Source: Dioscorea cayenensis subsp. rotundata (taxonomy: Eukaryota; Streptophyta; Magnoliopsida; Dioscoreales; Dioscoreaceae). Taken from it: a stretch of 64,000 nt of DNA. Position numbers and translations under genes: made by a program. The notes beneath the pieces are model-generated. The model was not told the DNA's origin, searched no databases, and worked only from the letters and a program-made list of their open reading frames with translations. The stretch covers positions 28,637,916 to 28,701,915 of the forward strand of contig NC_052489.1 of assembly GCF_009730915.1 (NCBI RefSeq). Reading direction: 5' to 3'. Positions 11,158 through 24,320 of the stretch are shown here, piece after piece (position 1 is the stretch's first letter; each line of letters begins with the position of its first letter).

Positions 11158-11985
11158 CAGAAAATACATAATTACATGAATCTGTACAACAATTAAACCT
11201 TTTTTTTTTCTTTCCAAATTTGAAAATATATAAGCCAGGATTATAACACATAATAAGTTCTTCAAAAAAATAATAATAATAATAATACACTGTTCTGAAA
11301 TAGAAAGGCTTAGCAAATAAATACATTGTTCTGAAAATTTTAAAAAATTTTGGATAATAATTATTGGATAAGTGGATAACCATTAATGTGTCTTTTTGAA
11401 TGGATAATAATTTCTGGATAACCATGGTCTGAGAAGTATTATTTATGTGTTTATCTAAATTTCATATTTATCCCAATAAACTCTTGACAGGATGGAAGAA
11501 GATGATGTCTCTCAATATGGCAATGCCATCACCTCATAGAGCATACCAATAAGATAAATCCAGATGGTAAAGATTGGTACCTGCTGTAAGCTTCTGCTTT
11601 TCAAAGAACATCTCAATTCCTAGTCACTAGATCCCTTGGCAAACTTGTGCAGGTCTGAGAAATCCACTGAGATATTAACTTGATGATACAATACCAGCAG
11701 GCATAAAATAAGAGTTAATCTGTTCAGCTCAGCAATACCACATGCAAAACTATGGAAACCTGATAATTACATTCAACGATGTACATTGACAGTAAATTTA
11801 TTTCTTGAAGATAGTTATAGCTCGTACAATTCGCGCATTGGATTTGAACCAGATTTTTTATTTTGTTGAGGAACTAAACAACAAATTTAGTAAAGAATTG
11901 TCAGGGGAACCATACACATCAGGCATACTGCAATTTACTACCTGTTCCCAAGTGGATGTTCATGCTACTTTTGCAAGGGAAATGA
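11158..11985. other. Spacer between SelK-like and GT51 genes
   Basis: AT-rich DNA. The last few hundred bases before 11986 should be the 3' UTR of the minus-strand transglycosylase gene. The open frame on the minus strand between 11018 and 11425 is low complexity and overlaps the hairpin element. No gene supported. Confidence 0.45.
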
Positions 11986-14900
11986 TCATCGACTGCTTTT
12001 ATTCTTCATCAAGGCCCATTTTTCCATATGATCCCTCATCTCCCATGATGCATTGGCCATTTCCCAGTCCCAATTGTTCTTGATAGCTGACTTTCCCCTT
12101 ATTTGTGTGTTGAACATCTCTTGCTCCTGCAAAAATAGAAATAGATCACATGAACTGATAAAAACTTACAAGCAATTTAGAGTTCTGACGTTTCTTAGGA
12201 ATATGCCATGAAAGTGTTAGAATGTTAGAAACATGTCATTCATCAAATCAAACAAGGATAAATGCTTTTAACAAGTATACTGACACACTGGTTATCAAGT
12301 AATTCACACATGTCTACTTAAGCTTTGTTACTGGAAATACAATCCATGCAATTGCTCTCCTGCCAGCAGGCATGGCAACTAAATAAAATGTTTATAGGTA
12401 AATGGTCCACTGAATGGCACAACATAGTCAAATCTAATTATAATAGATCACATTCCTCCATAGCCTTGTCTTGCCTTCACAGTTCTCAGAAGAGAGTTCA
12501 AGTCCCGCAGAATAATAAATTAAAGAAGTTAATTAAATGGTTCGTATATAGCAAGCAATCACAGTAAGTAATTCGTTTGCACAATTTTGCAGTGAGGAAG
12601 CAATAGCAGACCTAAATTCACTTTAACCAACTGAATTTTTTCAAACCTTTCTTATCAGCTCAAATAACTATAAATGGGAGATCAGAAAAGCACCTAATAA
12701 TCTTTATAAATGATGAAAATGTCTTCTTATCTATAATCATAACACATCTTTGAAAGAATCTGATGCTCCAAATACAATTCGTCACAAATAATGTCTTTGA
12801 AGCTATAATTATATCATTATATTCAAAAGAATTGATGGTTCAAATACAATTCTTCACAGATAAGATCTTTGAATCCATAATCATAAACGATCTTTCAAAA
12901 GAACTGTTGGTCTATATACTCCTCACAAATAATGCCTTCAGATATATAATCATATCAGATCTTTTGGAAGGACAGGTGCTTCAATTAAACTTCTTCACAA
13001 ATAATGATTAGTGTAAGTCTAAATACAAATAGTGGGAAACGAACAATTATGAGAGATGAATACTGTGAGAGTAGGTATCAATGATGCTGGAAGGCTGACA
13101 CAACAAAATAATCAGCATAATTCCTCAAGCCACATGGCCAACAACAAGTTCAATGGGGTGACCTTAGTCACAAGAGCTTCATGCCTCCAATAGAAAAATC
13201 AGCCAAATGACCACCAGCTAAATCATCACATCCTCATATCTTGACGTAGAAACACCAACTTTGTTTTCTTGTATGAGCAAAGATAAGAAACCCGTCCTAC
13301 TGAAAAATCTCAACTTTGTGATGAATGTTCGGAGTAAAACATTTTTGAACCATGCAGTAAGCTAGTGAAATATGAGATCAGAGTACTTTATCAATTATTC
13401 CCACAACCAGTGATACATCTATTTCTGCGAAAGAAACATAAAACAGACCAGATCTTCAGTGTTCTGGTTATCAAAAATATTGGATCCTAAGTTTACATTC
13501 ATGAGCAATTCACAGGTTTGCAAATTAAATATCAGATCACAACCAAGACGAAGTACTAATTACCTTCTCAATCTTTCTTTCTAAAACAGGATATTCTATC
13601 ATATATTATATTGAAAGTATAAGTGTATGACACGAACATATTATGTAGTATACCAGGAGATAGGATTATGGCAGTCACCATGAAAAGTTACTTCACTCTA
13701 GCAAATAAAAGAGAAGCTACATAATCACAATTTACTCCGCACAACATAGGTAATTTACACTTTACCCATGATAAAATGTCTTAGTCAGTGAGTAGGAGCA
13801 AATATGGTTGACAAGTCCATATGAAATTCTCCAACAAGGTAAGTCTCCCTAATTTAGAGGTTATCAATAGTATCATTGAAATAATATAGATAAGCCATGA
13901 GCCAGCGCTATGGGACCAGAAAACCTCCATTTACCATTAACCATAATTATGAATGATATGTAGTTTAGTAAATTATTTAGAAATAAACACAAAGTAAATA
14001 TTTGTTAAGTGAGTTAATGTGCTGGTTCTCGAGTAAGCTAACTGGAAATTGTGAAGTGGATGACAATAATTAATACCCTAAAATATGGGATTCTAGGTGT
14101 ATGGATTGATTTGACGAAGAAGGCTCCAAAAAAATATTTAACCCTCCAACTTCAAAAAAACCTGCCATATTTGATATGAATAAGATCATCAAAAGGAAAT
14201 GGAAATGGTCCTCAAGGATGCTACCCAAAATCTTGTGCAAAAATATTACCACATTTGCAGGCACAGGCCCATCAGCTCGCAGGGAAAGAGGCTGGCTCAC
14301 AATCTTGAGCGCTGTCTCCAAATCAAGAAAACCAGCTGCCACCATTCGCCTTAACACCCTGGCTTGTGAATACTTCCCCCTTGAAAAAAAGAAAAAGAGA
14401 AAAGATTGAAATGATCATATAAAAAGGCGCTCATTGCAAACATATAATGTGCAACACGAGTCCATCTCATATGACAATAATAGGATAATGAAAAAAAAGA
14501 CTAGAGTTCAGCCTAACAGAGAAAAAAACGATTGTCTATATTCAAAATCAAGTAACTTACTTTTGGGGGTTTGTAAAAGGGCTTAAAGTCTCAGGAGCAG
14601 GTAAAATTCCAGCAAGCAATGCAGACTCGCCAACATTTAGGAGGGCAGGATGCTTTCCAAAAATAAAAAAAGAGATGCCGATTCAATTCCAAATTTCCCA
14701 TGACCCCAGTACATCTATAAAACAATTTCAAGCAAATGCTTAGTATGACTCAGTACTCTTCAAGTACATAAAACAGAAGAATAGATGTTACACTGGAAAT
14801 TGGTTAGCACAGGCAATGCATGACTTTGATGGCAGGAATGAATATAATGCATCCAAAAAGAAACATAATACATGATTAGATAGACACTTCTCAGGAGTCT

Positions 14901-16308
14901 TTTTCGTTTCCTTTCTTTGTTCTACAAGGTTCAGAAATATTAGTATACAGTAGAAGAGGACCTCATCTCTATGACTACCATTGGAACTATCAAACTTACT
15001 AATAAAATAAGTGGTTACATAGCAAAAACCTTCATTTGTGCATGCTGTATAATAGATTGCAAGTGGCAAGCACCTAAAGACTATAAAATTCCTATCAAGT
15101 TAGGTAGCAAGGTATAGTATTTGCTATTTTAGAAAAATAAACAAATTAAAGTTGAAAGCAGTGATGGTTGAATTCGAAATTGATACCTTATTCAAATAGG
15201 AGTACAAAATTTTCCATTTTGACAGTCTCCTTTCCAATATCAATGACAATATCCCTTCAACAAATTTTCTTGACATTTTACGTTCATGTGTCAGGAAGAC
15301 ATTCTTGACTAGCTGCAATAGACAAACAGTTTTCAAGTCGTCATCAAAAGGTAGACGAAGTACCATACTTTCTCATCATTGTTTGAAACTAAAACAAAAA
15401 AAAAAACAAAAATTGAACAAATCCATCAATCTTGAGGATCAGTAGTTCAAAAATTGGACAATGAGGGATGCATCACAAAACAGAAAAATTTTCAAACATT
15501 TTTACAAGGATCACAACAAGAGTGCCAATATAATCAATAACCCATTCAACATTTAACATATACAAAATGTATGACTGAAATTCCTATGATACTACTTAGA
15601 ATAAACCATACAAGAGAATCAGTAATTATGAACATCAAGGCAAATACAACTCCACACTGACAAATAACAGCATTGTTCCCTTTTTTTCAATGAAATCTAA
15701 TACAATTTCATACCAAAGGTTTCAATTTCAATGATATTAAACCCTAATTTTGTTTTCTTTTCAGTTACCTCTACTTTCCCTCAATCCTAAACACACATTG
15801 CGCAACAACAATTCAATCCAATCTCCATTATCCACCGATTATATCAAATATCAAACTCCATCACACTAATCACAAACAAACATTGAGCATTGATTAAGAA
15901 GCATTCAAGCTCGCTGACCTGCTGAGTGATGGTGCTCCCACCGCCGCCATTAGGGAAGTAAACCACCGCCCGGCCAACCCCATATGGATCGACGCCGAAA
16001 TGGTAGAAGAACCGGCGATCCTCCGACGCCATCACGGCCTGGATCAAGTGATACGGCAGCTGCGTAACCTTCGTCTCCGCCCCCTCCGAGAACGCCAGCA
16101 GCTGGTTCCATCGATCGGAGAAGTCCGGCGGGAGGACCTTGAGAAACGACCGGAAGAACAAGAATCCGGCGGAAACGGCGGAAACGGCGAGAAACGGGAC
16201 CGGGCTGAAGAAATGGACGGGTTTCTCTGAAGCGAAGGGAAACGCGCATATTGGAGGGAATCTGATCTTTTTGGGTTTGGAAACGAGGGTTATATGGGGA
16301 AAGCGCAT
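11986..16308 (-). CDS. Plastid-type peptidoglycan glycosyltransferase homologue (GT51, Transgly domain), frame broken in exon 3
   Basis: Five exons: 15919-16308, 15187-15312, 14561-14714, 14250-14379 and 11986-12126, about 310 residues. The product resembles the transglycosylase domain of class A penicillin-binding proteins, which polymerises lipid II into glycan strands. All expected motifs are visible: EDRRFFYHFGVDP with the likely catalytic Glu (motif 1), GGSTITQQLVKN (motif 2), RKFVE (motif 3) and KWKILYSYLN (motif 4). The N-terminus (about 35 residues, then a hydrophobic segment at 36-54) could be a transit peptide plus membrane anchor; a plastid location is inferred. No transpeptidase domain follows, so it is monofunctional. 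Exon 3 is 154 bases, while the phases of exons 2 and 4 require two fewer; the discrepancy sits at T7 and T5 runs where the family has Y-F-G-K. The C-terminal exon is Trp- and Met-rich, after a 2.1-kb intron. Either an assembly indel or a decaying gene. Confidence 0.82.
12725..13010. repeat. Intronic minisatellite, about 70-bp unit
   Basis: About four diverged copies of a roughly 70-base unit lie in intron 4 of the GT51 gene. Each contains a block like TTCAAATACAATTC-TCACA-ATAAT, then a CTTTGAA..ATAATCATAT block. The period is near 69-72, which keeps one plus-strand frame open (12763-13011); that frame is not a gene. Confidence 0.6.
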
Positions 16309-18631
16309 GGGTGGAAACGTGGGAACGGGGTGAAATGGCGGTGACGGGAAGGGCGGAGGAGGAGATGAGGGACATCGCGGTGTACGGTGACCAGATCGCT
16401 GAGCGGAGCAAAGCTAATATAAGAGTCTAACTAGAAGAGTGAGAGGGCTGAGATCCACCGTACAATTATCTGAAGATGGAGTTTTGTCATCAATCTTGAT
16501 GCGAATCCGACGGTGGATTTGACGAGGAAATGATATGCTTATTTTAAACGTGGGCCCGACAAGTGGGACCCACTGACACTTGTCACACTTCGACTGGTTT
16601 GATTTTGCTGTTTGGAGGAATCCAATGTAATTATTGGGCTTTGTAATTAGTGATCCAATAAAAAAAAAACCCCACTTATTTTGACAAGAATAATATGTTA
16701 ATAATGACTCATGTTAAGTGTGACAATAATATTTCTAGATATTTCTATATTTATTATCGCAATTATATATTTGTGTTATAAATTCATTTGTCTCATATTG
16801 ATCGACCATTATTTCTTGATGAGAATTCAATTTATTTGTAAATAAATCGAGCCTAATTTTTAACCAGTTTTAATTCGGAATGATTTTAATATTATATATA
16901 TATATACATTATTTAGATCACACATTTATAAATGAAACCATCCAAAGAAAATTATTTATTAATAAAGAAAAATCCCAATTTATGGGATCTAAAGACAAGA
17001 AACACACATTTTTATCAACAACATCCATATCAGTCAAGACCAAACTATTGCACATATAACTATTATATTGAAAGGGAGTTGAATCTTTAATTTTTTTAAG
17101 TGAAATAAAATAAACTACTGCTTTTATTATCCTCTCAAATGGTTAGTAAATTAAAATAACTTTAAAGCATGTTATTTATAAAAAATAAATTTATTTTATA
17201 ATTTAAGAGTAAAGCATATATAAAATATTTGTTATTATAAAAATATCTTATATTTATAAATAATTATAAGTTTATATGAACTTCAAAAATTCCATTTTAA
17301 TAATTTGATTATTTCAATTTATCACCGTTTCACTGCCCATTCTCTATGTTTTCCCATTTATTGTTTGATTTTCAAATGAATAATAATAATAATAATATCT
17401 TTGGAATATAAATAAATATTATTAGTAATTAACTTCAAAAAAAAAATATTATCAAAAAATATAGCAAGGCCTTTGTATAGCTGATTCTAGAATATTGTAG
17501 TTGAATGAAGGTGAAATGAGGCCCACGAGCCCAAATTTAGCTGGAGATACTTAGCCCAGGCCCCATGCCAATAATTAATAATTTAATTAAATCTACTTAA
17601 GTTAATAAGTTGTTCATCTCCACTTATGTTTTTTATATAGTAAAAACTTAATAGTAATACATTGTTTGGTTGTGAGAATAAGATTTAAATAAATATATTG
17701 AATAATTTAATTTTTAAATAATAATATAATGAACAATTATTACTATTTAAAAATAAATTTTAAATTTTAAAATATTTTTTTAAAATTAAAATTAATTAAG
17801 TCAGATTTTTGTGAAATCAAATAAAAAATTTCTCTTAATAACATTCTTATTTCCCAGTCAAGCATCTCTATACTATTGTTTATTATTATTATTATTTTTT
17901 TTTTTAAAAATGAATAAACCACTTCAAATTAAAACAAACATAATATTAATATATTACAAAACAAACAGCATAAGTCCATTAGTTGTCAAGTATCTCTATA
18001 CTTTTGTTTATCATTTTTAAGATGATATCCATGTTACTATTTTGTATGGTTAAATATTACATGATATAATACTTAAATTAAGATAAAAATTAAATAAGAC
18101 TTATTATCCTTAAATAATAAGCATGTATTTCAAGAATATCTACAGATGATATAAATCAACATATATCATACAATATTTAAACACATGGTCTTGACGAATA
18201 GATGGTTCATATTTCATCTTTGTTTTAGTTTTCATAATCACCGACTAATACTCAGTTTAAAGTCAAATATTTCGGTTCTTCATCATTCATATTTTGAATA
18301 AAAAATAGAAACATAAAATATAAAAGATGCTTGATGATGAACTTATGAATGCTGAAATAGGTCATATATATCATAGTCAAAAGCGGCCTAGTAGTTGTTT
18401 TTAAGAGTGTAGCTATCATCTCATGACAAAGCTTCTAATTGTCTTTAAATCCTCTGAAACATTTAGAAACATGAAATTATATTTATATGTAATGTGAAAG
18501 TTATAATATAAATTCAATTTGCGGTCCTAGTTATAATCATCCTAACTATATATTAACTCTAATGATGCTAAATTTTTTTTTTGTTAATAATCATTCACAT
18601 TGCTAGGATAACAACTTGAATTATGTATCTG

Positions 18632-18678
<47 letters not shown>
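18632..18678. repeat. Compound (AT)n(GA)n microsatellite
   Basis: An AT run (18632-18655) joined directly to a GA run (to 18678). Confidence 0.9.
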
Positions 18679-19682
18679 TTTGCTTACAGAACAAGAGATA
18701 AATTTATGTATCTGTATATATATATAATTTTGTAAAGATTTAGTAAAGATTTAGTCTTTGAGAGGAACCAGTAAAAGTGGAAGACAATGAAATTAGAAAA
18801 ATAAAATTCATTTTAAAGGAAAGAACAAATCATTGCTCTGAGTACAAAGAACATAAACATTGAATAAATTGTAAAGAAAGAGACAATCTACTAACTATGG
18901 TGTGTTTGAAACTTAATTTTATAAAGAAGGAAACATTTCCATCCAATGTTTAAGAAGAAAAAACACACTCTTATATTAAAAAAAATATATATGATAAAAA
19001 AGGAGATGTTATCGATGATTGTTGGTGATGATGCAAAGAAAAAAAAAAAACAATTCAAGTCACTTTCCATCACTTTAGACCGATCCATGAATGGGTAACA
19101 AGGCAATTCAATAATATAATAAAATGGTATCGATGCAAATATTGCTTAATAGCAGTGATTGAAATGATGCTAACTTGTGAAAATATGCCAAATGTCATTG
19201 TTTTCCTTGTTTTTTTAAATAAAAATTTGCATATTTGGACGGCAACAAGAATTAAGAAATTAAGCACCTTTAACAAATGACGTAGAGAAAAAAGTGCATT
19301 GTACTCTTTTATATCGGTAGTACAAATGTATGTTTTGCTAATTTATTAATAGAAAAACTTCTTCAAAAATACTTCATATTATATTTTTTTCATCTTAATA
19401 TTATTATCAATACTTAAACCGGCTATTTTTGTTTTCTCTAATGAGAATAAGAGTGATTTTGAATAAACTTATTAAAAAAAAAAATTTAGTCCCCTGAAAA
19501 ATAATAATGCTATTTTGTCAGTTAATTTGTGAAAATAACATTATTTCAACAGAGAATAAATAAAAAAATAAAAAATATTATATAAATTGATATCCATGGT
19601 TTATGATAAAGTCATGGAGTATAAAATTGTGAAAAAGATAGATATATAAATAAACCACCAATATACAAGAATACCATCCAAC

Positions 19683-19689
<7 letters not shown>

Positions 19690-19735
<46 letters not shown>
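19690..19735. repeat. (TA)23 microsatellite
   Basis: Forty-six bases of pure TA, among the longest simple runs in the window. Confidence 0.95.
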
Positions 19736-19737
<2 letters not shown>

Positions 19738-21035
19738 GCATGGAAAAAATTTCCCACACACCTCAAATTAACATATTTTGACAATTATATTTTCTTTTTT
19801 TTAATAACTCATTTAGATCTATACCCAATAGTTGGTGAGTAATTGCCATATTAAATTGTTTTGTTGTGAATAGTTAATGTAATTAAAGAAACAGTTAAGG
19901 TTATAATATACATTCATATGAGTAGAAATTAAATGAATAAGATCTCATCATACCTGAGAAGACCTTGGCGTTTATGCTCAAGTATATTCTTCAATTATTT
20001 ATAAGAAAGCTCCAATGTGAACTTAAATAAATATTTATATTATAGGAAATTAATAATATATTCTTAAACAACTCTTTCCCTAATTAAATAAACCTTGCTA
20101 ATGTAATGACACATAATAAACTATGATTAAAGCATCTAATTGGATGATAATGTGTCTAGTCTTCCATTGATATTTATATTAAACAAGTTATTTAAAAAAA
20201 AATGCTCTTTCGAATCTATATAAAATAAAGATGGGAAAGAATCTATTAGATTAAAAATTATTTTACACTAAAATCCATAAGTTCAAGTGGTTTTTAATAT
20301 CTACAAGTGGATTCTAAGTCAAGAAAGATCTATGAATAAATTACTTTGGATTATATTTATCAAGTTTTTTTTTTCCTTTTTTTTCCTCCAAAGTAGTATG
20401 TACCTTATACCACACATCGGTTTCATGTACTTAAAACCAGTTAGGGTTAGATACTAATTTATCTTCTTCAGAATTTTTGATATGTTTGAATGCAGAGAAA
20501 ATTTATCAACAACCCAAAAAAGTTTTATTATATATATATATATATAATATGGCCAAGCAATCAGCCACACACTTTTATTATTATACCTTAATCATGTATG
20601 GGTAGAGAATTAAACTTTCAACCTCGTGCATAGGACTTAAATATCTTACAGCCTAATTATTAATGTTGTAATTTATTAAGTTTTTTTTTCTCTCAATTAA
20701 ATGGTGCATTGGATTTCAATAATTATTTTGATTAAAATAGTGTAAAATTACTTTGCATGCCTTTTGTTTTTAAAACATATTAAAACATGTAATTTAATTA
20801 TTATCCTATTGAACATATTAAAACATAATAAAAATTAATAGTTTTGATAAGTTTTAGTTAATTTATTACATAAAAAAAATGTATACTTCTTTCACATATA
20901 GTGATAGTCATTCTACTAATAAAAAGTCACAAACGCAAGGAAAAACAAATATAAAAATACATTAATTACAATGTTTTAACAATACTCTAGTGGAAAACCC
21001 ATTCTCATGTAACTTTAGAGAGGAGAAAACACTCA

Positions 21036-21787
21036 GGGCCGTTTGATTGCAAGGAATGCAATGGAAAGGAATGAAGGAGTAATGAAAATGAAGGGGATTG
21101 GAAAAGACATGGGAATAAAAATTATATTTAGTTGGAAGGATTGGAAAAGTAGTTTATTGAGAATGGAAAAGAATAAAAAAAGAAATATATAATAAAATGA
21201 CTACTATGCCATTTATGCATATGAATATCATTGTTATAAATATAGTAATGGGTTGTAAAAATTATTTTTTAAATTATTTAAGTATTAAAATAAATTCATT
21301 ATTATAAATAGATATTTAATTTTAATAGCTCACATATGATATTATTTGTTAATATCCAAATCTTTGTTAATATCATTAATTAACAATTATTTAAATATAA
21401 TAAATAATTATTTAACTTTAATTAAGAAAATTAAATCATAATAACCATTCATATCAATTATTATTCACTTTAATTTCAATAATTAAGTATTAAAATTAAA
21501 ATAGTTCACTTCAATACTATTCATTTTTATTTATTATAATTAATATTGTATTTAAGTATTTTTGGAATAATTATCATAATAAATTATTTAGATTTATAAT
21601 TATAAAAGTAAAAGGGTAAATAGGTAATTTACCCATCATACCTCTTCACTCCTCTCCCACTCCCCTAAAAAATGAGAGCATAGGAATTCCCTCCCATGCC
21701 TCTCCCACTCCCATTACTCCACATCCAAACAAAGGCTTCCTTAATGTAAGTAATGATTCTCATTCTTTTTCTTCAAACCAAACACCC
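21036..21787. mobile_element. MITE, hAT-like ends
   Basis: The left end starts GGGCCGTTTGATTGCAAGGA and the right end, reverse-complemented, starts AGGGTGTTTGGTTTGAAG. The shared short terminal inverted repeat is GGG-N2-GTTTG-TT. Near the ends both sides carry GGAATG / AGAATG blocks. The interior is AT-rich without a coding frame. The flanks do not show a clean target duplication (both contain CACT), so the exact ends and the superfamily are uncertain. Confidence 0.45.
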
Positions 21788-22421
21788 TATCACTGTTTTT
21801 TTGCATGGGACCCACACAAAGATTAGCAAATAGTACTAGTGAATAGTACTTGCAGTGCGTGAATAGCAAGGGTTTGATCCCTTAGCCCTATGTACTTTGT
21901 GGTGAGTTACCGCTTAATTAGCAATGATTTCTCTTCATTATATATATATATATAATTCTTACTATCAAAATAATATAATCAAAAAAATTATATAGAAAGA
22001 TATTCTTTTTCACATGACCAATTTTTGTAATTAAAAACTATCTTCCACAACCAAAAAACTGTTGATCTAATGATATTGACCCAATTGTGTATGCCTTGGT
22101 TTACGGAACTTTTATTACTTAGTTTCAAAATGCACTAACTGTTACCAAAGATCCTTAACAATAAAAGCAGATTTGCAACCTAATCCTGTATCGATTGGGT
22201 AAAAATGCATGTGCGGACTATCATTACCTTTGTACACACCCTTGACTTTATATGCATTTTGTTAGATTTCTTATGTATATATATATATATATATATGTAT
22301 GTATCTTCCACAAAACTATTAAAAAAATGATAAAACATATTAGAATTATAGAAAGGTTTATTGGAATTCAATATTTGTTTAGGTTAAAATAGTTCTAAAT
22401 TACTTTTAAAACTCTTTTTTG

Positions 22422-22452
<31 letters not shown>

Positions 22453-24137
22453 AGCTTTCATATAATGCTTTAAAAAATATATATTTCCTCATCAACAGTG
22501 TTTGTTTTTATTTTTCTCTTTTCCCCTATTTTATTTGACTTCATACCTCCACATATATATTGAAAATAACAGGCAAACATATTTTTTTTTGTTAAAGTAA
22601 CTATTGTAATTACAAACTAACTCTTATTAAGAAGTTCAAAAACACAACAAAACATATAAAAATTATCAATTTTCTTTTAAAAGAACATCAAAAAGTAAAT
22701 TTAAGGTTAATGATAGACTTATATCCATAGTTTTTACCTTTTTAGCATCATTTTTCTTTTTAAATATTTGAATAAATCACAAATGTTAGTATCATTTTTC
22801 TCTAAATAATATAGATATATACTGAATAATAATTGTTTATATTTTTCTACCCTGGCAAATAAAAAAAAAGTAAAATTTAAAAAAGTAAAATAAATAAATA
22901 AAAATAGAAAGGAATGTCAACCCCAACCATGAAAGGAGCTTCTCCAACAACCAACATCACCGTATAAAAATTAAAGATTAGAAGGACCAAAACATAATAG
23001 ACTAATTAGGTCAAGATATCATCAAGTTAAGGACAATGGTTGACCTCTAATCACTAGACTTGACCCAAAACTCATTCATCTGCACCCTTAGAAATAATCA
23101 TACCAAATTTGTTGTTGTTATTAATCCCTTTCATTTAACAGTGAACTTTGTTATGTTTTAATTCATTTTCTCCATAGATCCATTAACTAATGAGTCAATA
23201 GAGTTAAAGAGGTTGTGTTCTCGTGTTGCCATTGGGATTTTGGAGAAGAATTTGATAAAATGACAAATAATTGACAAACAAATAACAAAGGACAATGTTT
23301 TTAATTGATAGTTTTAAGACAAGTTCTTAATTGGTAAACTCAAGAACAAATCAAAGTTTAATTAATTCTTAGTGCGCAAATGAACACATTTCAAATCAAA
23401 GTGCAACCAATGTCCCAATCACTACATATTTGATTATTGACTCAAATGTCTCTATTAATAATCCAACTAGATCCCTTCAATTTAATTTGCAAGTGAAGTC
23501 GGGAAAAAAATCAAGTTTAATTTTTAATTATTTTTTAATGTTAAGTAATTATTGAATTCAATTCATTGGACTCTAAACTTTGTGAATCTTTTACGTAAAT
23601 ATTAAGTTTAAAATTTAGTATTTTACTTATTTATTTTGTTAAAATAAAAGTAATTTACTTAACTAACAAAAATTGGTCGAGCAAATAGATATTTGAGTTT
23701 CACCTGGACTAATTTAGAACACATAACTACCAGAAAAACCAGTGAATTAAAAACAATAATAATACTAATTGATTTAACTTGTTTATTAGTAAATGTTTTT
23801 TCAAGTATGTCATGTACTTAAAAGTTCATTGTCTCAAGATTATACTCCAAAAACTAATCTCTCAGACCAAGTATCAAGTTACCTATCTCTGCCGGCCAAA
23901 CTAAATTGGGAATCTTGCAAAACTTTCAAATTGATGTTTACTCTGTTTAGGAATATAATAATATATATTATTATTCCTGTCTACATAAAACTAGTAAATT
24001 ACAATTAATATTTGAAATTTAATGTATTTTGTATTATTTATATATATATACATATAATTTGAGTCAAATAATTTATTGATTTATTTTTTTTATTTTAATT
24101 TCCACCCATTAGTTTAAACAACAATTAAACTTTCATC

Positions 24138-24140
<3 letters not shown>

Positions 24141-24170
<30 letters not shown>
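24141..24170. repeat. (CAT)10 microsatellite
   Basis: Ten perfect CAT units about 150 bases upstream of the NSP2 start, in its promoter or 5' UTR. Confidence 0.9.
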
Positions 24171-24320
24171 GTTGTACCCCAAAAGTTAGTCCATTCATCT
24201 CCATATCTCTCACTCTCTATATATATATATATAAATAGCTAACAAGCAAGAGTAACACATAATAAATAATAAGCATATGAACTAAGAACCAAAAATAATA
24301 CATATAAAAAGCTAAGTAAG

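Larger units (their letters stand above)
16309..24320. other. Long intergenic region
   Basis: Eight kilobases of very AT-rich DNA between the 5' end of the GT51 gene (minus) and the NSP2 gene (plus). It contains the upstream regions of both, TA and GA microsatellites and one MITE at about 21.0-21.8 kb. A TATA-like tract is at about 24218-24236, 85-100 bases before the NSP2 start. No coding exon recognised. Confidence 0.55.

Noticed and set aside
15950-16411. Frame beginning MSLISSSALPVTAIS upstream of GT51 exon 1, transit-peptide-like
   Set aside because: It is in a different frame from the GT51 motifs and becomes Arg-rich nonsense; kept in mind only as a possible N-terminus if a further indel exists.
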